Shown here: one piece after another, positions 58,564 to 64,000 of the stretch
How the letters are laid out: each line of letters opens with the position of its first letter
Position numbering within the stretch: the first letter of the stretch is position 1
The notes under the pieces: generated by a model
Databases searched by the model: none
Seen by the model: the letters and a program-made list of their open reading frames with translations, nothing else
Told to the model about the DNA's origin: nothing
Assembly: GCA_002690865.1 (NCBI GenBank)
Contig: NZGG01000001.1
Coordinates: forward strand, 36,686 to 100,685
DNA length: 64,000 nucleotides
Reading direction: 5' to 3'
DNA from: Gammaproteobacteria bacterium
GTDB lineage: Bacteria; Pseudomonadota; Gammaproteobacteria; Pseudomonadales; Azotimanducaceae
Made by a program: the position numbers and the translations under genes

Positions 58564-59586
58564 ATGTTCAAGACAATCTTATCGGTATTCTTACTTTCCT
58601 TTTGCATAGACAGCTTTTTATTCGCACAAGACGTCAATATTTACACCTCTAGACATTATGATTCTGATTATGAGTTGTATGAGGAATTTACTCAGAGTAC
58701 GAACATCAAAGTTAATATTCTTTCTGGGAAGGGTGGTGCTTTACTAGAAAGATTGAAAGCAGAAGGTAAAAACTCACCTGCAGATATATTCTTTACTGTA
58801 GATGCTGGTAATCTTTGGAAGGTTCAAAAAGAAGGTCTTTTCCAATCAATAGTTTCTCCTAAGGTCCTTGCCACCGTGCCCTCGAACCTCAGAGGTCCAA
58901 AGAACGAATGGACCGCAATTGCTAAACGGGCTCGAGTGATGTTTTATAATCCAAGTTCCGTTTCAGAAAACGAGATCGCCAATATCTCGTATGAATCATT
59001 AGCTAATGAACAATGGCGTGGTAGGATTGCTATTAGAAGCTCAAGCAATATGTATAACCAATCTCTCGTTGCATCGTTAATCGCGAAAAATGGCGAGAAA
59101 GAAACAGAGGCTTGGGGAAAGAGTTTAGTTAAAAACCTTGCTCGCAAACCGCAAGGAAATGATAGGGCACAAATAATCGCGGTTGCAAATGGTGAAGCAG
59201 ATATAGCGGTCGCTAATAGTTACTATATCGGTATTATGCTATCTGGAGCTGCAGGTAAAGAGCACCTGGAAGCAGCGAAAAAAGTTCAAATGGTATTTCC
59301 GAATCAACAAGGAAGCGGGGCGCATATTAATATAAGCGGTGCTGGAATTCTTAAATATGCACCAAATGCAAAAAATGCAAATTTATTCCTAGAGTTTTTA
59401 CTATCAGAGAAAGTTCAAGAATATATGGTGAACAGATCTTATGAGTATCCAATAGTTAATGTTGCAGTGAGTAAAGAAATATCCGCTTTTGGACTTGATT
59501 TCAAAGAAGATGCTACATCTGTGAAGGTATTTGGGGATTTGAATCCAGACGCCATAAGACTTATGGATAGGGTGGGCTGGAAATAA
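58564..59586 (+). CDS. fbpA: Ferric iron ABC transporter, periplasmic binding protein
   Basis: 340 residues with a Sec signal (MFKTILSVFLLSFCIDSFLFA). FutA/FbpA-type signatures: VNIYTSRHYDSDYELYEEF, LSGKGGALLERLKAEG, ADIFFTVDAGNLW and the tandem tyrosines Tyr220-Tyr221 in VANSYYIGIM that ligate Fe(III). It delivers Fe(III) to the FbpB permease. First gene of fbpABC behind a Fur-box promoter. Confidence 0.93.
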   Translation: MFKTILSVFLLSFCIDSFLFAQDVNIYTSRHYDSDYELYEEFTQSTNIKVNILSGKGGALLERLKAEGKNSPADIFFTVDAGNLWKVQKEGLFQSIVSPKVLATVPSNLRGPKNEWTAIAKRARVMFYNPSSVSENEIANISYESLANEQWRGRIAIRSSSNMYNQSLVASLIAKNGEKETEAWGKSLVKNLARKPQGNDRAQIIAVANGEADIAVANSYYIGIMLSGAAGKEHLEAAKKVQMVFPNQQGSGAHINISGAGILKYAPNAKNANLFLEFLLSEKVQEYMVNRSYEYPIVNVAVSKEISAFGLDFKEDATSVKVFGDLNPDAIRLMDRVGWK

Positions 59587-59607
59587 TTAAACTTTTGCTT
59601 CTTCTAA

Positions 59608-61233
59608 TTGTCTAGCATTCCTTTGAAATCTCATCCACGAATCCATTGGAAGATTCTGCCCTTTTTTATGGCGAGCATCTTTATCGCGCCAATCGTTATT
59701 GTTTTCTTTAGTGTACTGGGACCTTACTCGGAAAACTGGCAGCACTTAGTTGATTACGTCCTCCTAGACTATGTATCTACATCCTTATATCTTGCTGGAG
59801 GAGTCGCCTTATTGGCACTTTCAATAGGAATATCAACGGCATGGGTGGTAACTAACTACAACTTCAGTGGGAAAGCTGTCTTTGAGTGGGCCTTAATTCT
59901 CCCGTTAGCTATCCCCCCTTATATTCTTGCATATACATTTACTGGTTTGTTTGACTCTTATGGAGACGCAAATAATCTAATAAGGAATATCTTTGATTTA
60001 GAGGAAACTTATATATTTTTTCCAAACGTTAGGAATATCTCAGGTGCCATAATAGTTTTCGCTTTTACGTTATACCCTTACGTTTATCTCGTCACACGAA
60101 ACTCATTTCTAAATCAATCCAGGTCCTTAAAAGAAGCTGGAAGACTGCTGGGGCTCAATCAATTTCAGGTCTTTTATAAAATCGCACTGCCTTTGGCACG
60201 CCCTGCTTTTATAGGTGGACTAATGTTAGTCATAATGGAAACTCTGTCCGACTTTGGAGCAGTCGATCATTTTGCAGTCCAGACATTCACAACGGGAATT
60301 TTTAGAACGTGGTATGGCCTATATGATCTAGATACAGCGATGCAGTTATCTTCACTATTACTTTTAGTAATTGCTATGTTTTACTTTATTGAACGCAGAA
60401 TGACGAAAGATATAAAACATACAACTAATAATTCCACATTTACAACTTCAGCAGAGGTCGAAATTAAAGGTTTAAAAGCATTTATCCCGTTTCTTATTTG
60501 TTTTATCCCAATTTTCATAGGCTTTGTTTTGCCCATCACACAACTGATCATTTGGGCAATTGAGACTAATATGAATTTATTAACTGCCAGATTTCTTTCA
60601 ACCTCGCTCAATACAATTATTCTAGCAGTATCCTCAGGGATTATTTGCGCCTGTCTCGCGCTAGTAATTAATTTTTCAGTTCGTTTAAATAATAGTGACC
60701 TACTAACTAGTCTTAAATCTTTTCTGTCTATTGGGTATGCACTTCCGGGACTTGTTCTCGCGGTCGGAATAATGAAATTGTTCGTGTATTTGGATAGAAG
60801 TTTTGTTTCTGAATTCGGATTTGTAATAACGGGATCACTGGTTGGTCTGCTACTAGCCTACATAATAAAGGCTTACGCACTTGCTAACTCTGCAATTGAA
60901 TCAGGCTACACAAGAATAAGCACTTCTATTGATAACTCTGCACAACTATTAGGCTCTTCAGGATGGAGACTTCTATGCAAGATCCATTTCCCTTTGATGA
61001 AAACAAGTTTTTTAACCGCTGTATTATTAGTAATTTCAGAAGTCGTAAAAGAACTTCCCGCTACTTTAGTCTTAAGGCCTTTCAATTTTGAGACACTTGC
61101 GGTAACAACATATATGTATGCTGCAGAAGAGAGAATGTATCAGGCGACAGGACCTGCCATAGCGATAGTGCTCATTGGATTGATCCCGCTAATATTTTTA
61201 ACGAAAATGATAAGGTCTTCTAGGTCAACTTAA
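59608..61233 (+). CDS. fbpB: Ferric iron ABC transporter, permease
   Basis: 541 residues: two repeated permease halves with about twelve helices, each with an EAA-type loop (SLKEAGRLLGLNQFQVFYKIALPLARPAF and IDNSAQLLGSSGWRLLCKIHFPLMKTSF). It forms the Fe(III) channel through the inner membrane. The start is uncertain: TTG 59608 follows an in-frame TAA and no Shine-Dalgarno is visible; TTG 59623 or ATG at FFMASIF are alternatives. The stop overlaps fbpC. Confidence 0.92.
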   Translation: MSSIPLKSHPRIHWKILPFFMASIFIAPIVIVFFSVLGPYSENWQHLVDYVLLDYVSTSLYLAGGVALLALSIGISTAWVVTNYNFSGKAVFEWALILPLAIPPYILAYTFTGLFDSYGDANNLIRNIFDLEETYIFFPNVRNISGAIIVFAFTLYPYVYLVTRNSFLNQSRSLKEAGRLLGLNQFQVFYKIALPLARPAFIGGLMLVIMETLSDFGAVDHFAVQTFTTGIFRTWYGLYDLDTAMQLSSLLLLVIAMFYFIERRMTKDIKHTTNNSTFTTSAEVEIKGLKAFIPFLICFIPIFIGFVLPITQLIIWAIETNMNLLTARFLSTSLNTIILAVSSGIICACLALVINFSVRLNNSDLLTSLKSFLSIGYALPGLVLAVGIMKLFVYLDRSFVSEFGFVITGSLVGLLLAYIIKAYALANSAIESGYTRISTSIDNSAQLLGSSGWRLLCKIHFPLMKTSFLTAVLLVISEVVKELPATLVLRPFNFETLAVTTYMYAAEERMYQATGPAIAIVLIGLIPLIFLTKMIRSSRST

Positions 61234-61889
61234 TGATGAGTGATAATGTTCTTAAGATTGAAGGCTTATGGCATGCCTACAGAAATGAGGAGGTATTAAA
61301 AAATATCTATCTCGATTTAAATTCAGGCGAAAGGACAGCAATCCTGGGTGAATCAGGTTCTGGGAAAAGTACACTATTGAGATGTATCGCTGGATTTGAA
61401 AGGATTAATCAAGGCAAAATCGTGCTAAATGGACGGATCGTGTCCGATCATATCCTTAACGTCCCAACAGAAGATAGAAATTTAGGGATGGTTTTACAAG
61501 AGAGAGCCCTTTTCCCTCATCTAACCGTCAAAAACAACATTATGTTTGGCATCGATAAAGTTTCTAGCAAAAATAGGATCGTAGCTGACCTAGCTAAATT
61601 GTTTAAAATCACAAGTATTCTTGATAAATTTCCAAGTGAAATATCGGGAGGAGAACAACAGAGAGTCGCTTTTGCGAGATCATTAGCACCCGAACCGGAA
61701 CTCTTGATGCTGGATGAGCCATTTAGCGCTCTTAACCAAGAATTAAAAGAAGAGCTGTACGCTGAGTTGATCAGAATATTTGATGAACGGAACGTAGCAG
61801 TCTTGTTAGTGACGCACGATCTTACAGAGGCTAATATATTAACCTCTAGCCAAGCTAAGCTTGATAGCGGGGAATTAATCAAGACATGA
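61233..61889 (+). CDS. fbpC: Ferric iron ABC transporter, ATP-binding protein (short)
   Basis: 218 residues with Walker A LGESGSGKSTLLR, Q-loop VLQERALFPHLTV, signature SEISGGEQQRVAFARSLAPEP, Walker B LLMLDEPFSAL and H-loop VTHDLTEA. It ends right after the ATPase core; the C-terminal TOBE/regulatory domain of typical ~350-residue FbpC proteins is missing. Translation is coupled to fbpB by TAATG. Confidence 0.9.
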   Translation: MMSDNVLKIEGLWHAYRNEEVLKNIYLDLNSGERTAILGESGSGKSTLLRCIAGFERINQGKIVLNGRIVSDHILNVPTEDRNLGMVLQERALFPHLTVKNNIMFGIDKVSSKNRIVADLAKLFKITSILDKFPSEISGGEQQRVAFARSLAPEPELLMLDEPFSALNQELKEELYAELIRIFDERNVAVLLVTHDLTEANILTSSQAKLDSGELIKT

Positions 61890-61922
61890 CTTCCTTGGAG
61901 CTATGGATCTTTAAAAAGATGA

Positions 61923-61949
61923 TGTACTTAAAATATATTTTTAAGTACA
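61923..61949. repeat. Perfect AT-rich inverted repeat after fbpC
   Basis: TGTACTTAAAA and TTTTAAGTACA form perfect 11-bp arms around TATAT, 33 nt after the fbpC stop and 46 nt before the next gene. It may act as a weak bidirectional terminator (A- and T-runs in the stem) or as an operator for the lipoprotein gene. Confidence 0.55.
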
Positions 61950-61994
61950 AGACAGAACAAACTAATAAATAGAGACATTAAGGACAACGTTTCC

Positions 61995-63953
61995 ATGTTA
62001 AAACCCAACCCACTCTCAATTTCTGCACTATTATTATCTATTGTGTTCTTAACCTCCTGTGGAGGAGGAGGTGGCGGTGGTGCTGAAAATAGCGCTACTT
62101 CTCCTGATTTATCTTCACCAACAACACCTCAGACTAATGACACCACAATTAGTGGTCGAGTCATTGATGGCTACCTCGCCAACGCAAAAGTCTGTATTGA
62201 TAAAAACGATAATCTTCTTTGTGATGCCGATGAAGACTCTGCCTTCACTGATGCAAATGGTGCCTACACCCTAAGCGTTAATTACGACCCAGCTCCTTAC
62301 ACATTAATTGCCGAAGCGATCCCAGGAGAAACGGAGGATTTAGATAGAGGTGAAGTAACTAAAGCCTACACATTAGCAGCACCGGCTTTTGTAAAAGAAG
62401 GCCAAACAGAAAATAATATAACCGTCTATACGACAGTTGCGGCGATTAATCTTTATGAATCCCCATCGCTGCCGAGAACAGAAGACACATTAAATTCGAT
62501 AGAAGCGGTTATAGAACTAACAACTGGTTTAGTTGACCCTATGGGTGTCGACTATATAGCCGAGAATGATGCAGGCGCACAAAAAGCCGCAGAGAATTTC
62601 GTGACTATCCTGCAGGAAATACAGGAGCCTTTAATAGTTAGCGCACAAGAAGCACTCGCGGAAACAGGAGTAGAGGCTGCTACCGAAGTTGCTGCTGAGG
62701 CGATCTCATCGGCTGTTACTACCGCAAAAGAAATGACTTTATTTAGTAATGATTTAGATCCGCGTATTGATACGGTCTCCGAGGAAACCGTTGAGTCGAT
62801 TTCGTCGACGAACACTGACACCGTGGCAAATGTTGTTGCTGCTGCGATCAATGGCAAAGGGGAAGTTAAAACGATTGAGGAAATCGGCGAGAAAGGTGTA
62901 GTAATAATCTCTCAAAAACGTTTCCCAAGGGACATTAATGGAGTCTGCACAAAGAGTGAAACAACATGGCGGATTGAATTTGCAACTGCAATAGATGGCC
63001 TCTTCAACCTACTAGAACGTTTTCATAGCGGCGATTCTTGGGAACCGGCATGTGATGAAGATATTTTCGATCAGGAGGACACCTATGTTCTTAGCGAGTC
63101 AGGGTATGTTCCAGAGCGGGATTTTGGACAAAACTATAGCTTCGTAGATAATTGCATCGTCGCTGATTTAACAGAAGATAGCTCTATAAAAGAGCGCTTT
63201 TGCTTAACTGAAATAAACTTAAGTAATGAAATAAACCTAGAAAAGGCTTTCCCAAAAGCTTGTCCTGATGATTGTCCTGAAGAAGCTTTTCCGGAGGGAG
63301 CTTCTGGTTATGACGTCCACTTTACCAGAACAGCTGATAAAGTAGAGATTTACAAATCAACGCACACCCCTACAGTAGGGGATTTCAACTGCACCTCTCT
63401 GCGAAGTTGTATTAATCAACTTACTGGTGCACGCAACCCGGAAGCCGGGCTAGGCGAGTTTAATTTAGATACCATAAACGTTGGGTACCCTAGGAATGGC
63501 TGTGCTAACAAAACCATTGTTTCAAACTTTCCGAAGACCTGCGAAACGCGTATTCACTTTATAAGTTTTGATGAAGAAACAAGTAAAGGCACTGTGAGTT
63601 GGCACGATCCTATAACTCCAAGGCCTCCAGGTTGGGTAGTGCAACCTCCAGCTACTTTTGAAATAAAAACTGTCTTTGGCAGAGACGTTGCTGTGCTCAG
63701 CAGGGAGGTTGCTATCTATAAGGCAACAAAAGATTATGGTGACTATTTTAATCAAATGCTCTTTACCTATATAGATGAAGAAGAAGGAAATAGTAGTGGG
63801 CTACCGGCAGGATTTTATCGTGGTGAATTTGAGTCAGTAAAAAATACAACTCACTATGACTTAAATCGCAAAGATCAGGATCTATTCTTAAACAAAAAAC
63901 CACTTCCGTTGGTACTCCAGTCATGGGAAAAACCAAGTTTCCCAGATTTATGA
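61995..63953 (+). CDS. Large lipoprotein with poly-glycine linker and carboxypeptidase-regulatory-like repeat
   Basis: 652 residues. Lipobox LTSC at Cys22 is followed directly by seven glycines, a Ser/Thr/Pro linker, then a beta domain (TISGRVIDGYLANAKVCIDKNDNLLCDADEDSAFT) with a DxDxDxxxCDADED-type loop that may bind calcium, an Ala/Glu-rich helical region (~190-290), and a Cys-containing C-terminal half that is not recognised. Such CGGGG lipoproteins are common surface proteins in marine gammaproteobacteria. Function unknown; iron link is only by proximity to fbpABC. Confidence 0.85.
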   Translation: MLKPNPLSISALLLSIVFLTSCGGGGGGGAENSATSPDLSSPTTPQTNDTTISGRVIDGYLANAKVCIDKNDNLLCDADEDSAFTDANGAYTLSVNYDPAPYTLIAEAIPGETEDLDRGEVTKAYTLAAPAFVKEGQTENNITVYTTVAAINLYESPSLPRTEDTLNSIEAVIELTTGLVDPMGVDYIAENDAGAQKAAENFVTILQEIQEPLIVSAQEALAETGVEAATEVAAEAISSAVTTAKEMTLFSNDLDPRIDTVSEETVESISSTNTDTVANVVAAAINGKGEVKTIEEIGEKGVVIISQKRFPRDINGVCTKSETTWRIEFATAIDGLFNLLERFHSGDSWEPACDEDIFDQEDTYVLSESGYVPERDFGQNYSFVDNCIVADLTEDSSIKERFCLTEINLSNEINLEKAFPKACPDDCPEEAFPEGASGYDVHFTRTADKVEIYKSTHTPTVGDFNCTSLRSCINQLTGARNPEAGLGEFNLDTINVGYPRNGCANKTIVSNFPKTCETRIHFISFDEETSKGTVSWHDPITPRPPGWVVQPPATFEIKTVFGRDVAVLSREVAIYKATKDYGDYFNQMLFTYIDEEEGNSSGLPAGFYRGEFESVKNTTHYDLNRKDQDLFLNKKPLPLVLQSWEKPSFPDL

Positions 63954-63966
63954 GGAAGAAAAGATT

Positions 63967-63987
63967 GACCCTCTCAATCGGAGGGTC
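63967..63987. repeat. Inverted repeat at the right edge, possible terminator
   Basis: GACCCTC-tcaatcg-GAGGGTC forms a perfect 7-bp stem 14 nt after the lipoprotein stop. No T-tract follows on the plus strand in the window; on the minus strand a pyrimidine-rich TCTTTTCTTCC follows, so it may end transcription of a convergent gene beyond the edge. Confidence 0.45.
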
Positions 63988-64000
63988 GAGATTGAACCTA

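Noticed and set aside
59608-59625. ATT 59617 as another AUU start for fbpB
   Set aside because: No Shine-Dalgarno precedes it and TTG codons are available on both sides, so it adds no evidence.

Overview
The window looks like chromosomal DNA of a free-living, probably marine gammaproteobacterium. GC is moderate (judged by eye, low to mid 40s percent). Gene content and order recall, from memory, Pseudomonas-type chromosomes: gyrA/mtaD/ubiG/yciK, trpS-scpA-scpB-rluB, yciB-yciI, hda-perM-DUF2066, dcd-mrp-metG, rsx-nth, argG/pyrC/rnt/grxD and ligA-zipA-smc. I cannot assign a genus. There is no CRISPR array, insertion sequence, phage or rRNA operon. Two tRNA-Arg genes are present.

Layout. 1-10 kb: pheA (cut by the window edge), gyrA, methylthioadenosine deaminase, ubiG, yciK, then rluB-scpB-scpA-trpS on the minus strand. 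10-16 kb: yciB, yciI, an SH3/anchor protein, pdxJ, a membrane-anchored cold-shock-domain protein, an unknown gene, yciH and mnmC. 15.6-21 kb (minus): serA, then DUF2066-perM-hda-murG in a tightly overlapped operon. 21-29 kb: DUF3108, dcd, mrp, metG, an rsx operon that has lost rsxB and rsxC, and nth. 29-33 kb: argG, pyrC, rnt, rubrerythrin, grxD. 33-39 kb: catabolic genes (hydantoinase-B-like, glpK, GH20 hexosaminidase, thiolase). 39-48 kb: a decayed alpha/beta hydrolase, D-glycerate kinase, a lytic transglycosylase, ligA, zipA, smc. 48-52 kb: larB, larE and larC (nickel-pincer nucleotide cofactor) with tRNA-Arg(CCG) and a frameshifted exported protein. 52-56 kb: PHP phosphoesterase, coaE, and an arsS plus two glycosyltransferases block that points to arsenosugar synthesis. 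56-64 kb: tRNA-Arg(CCT), arylsulfotransferase-like protein, small hypotheticals, a Fur-box-controlled ferric iron ABC transporter (fbpABC), and a large Gly-rich-linker lipoprotein.

Most noteworthy. (1) Several genes seem to begin at AUU or AUA. The clearest is mrp: an AGGAGG Shine-Dalgarno sits 5 nt before ATT, and no ATG, GTG or TTG occurs before the Walker A motif. The DUF2066 gene has the same geometry and thereby gains a full signal peptide. (2) The rsx operon keeps only rsxA, D, G and E; between A and D lies a short, decayed trace that resembles rsxB. (3) The murG in the hda operon reads like the Firmicutes-type enzyme rather than the usual gammaproteobacterial one. (4) larB/larE/larC are present with no larA in the window. 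(5) A cold-shock domain is fused behind two membrane helices. All family assignments come from reading motifs by eye; no database search was run.
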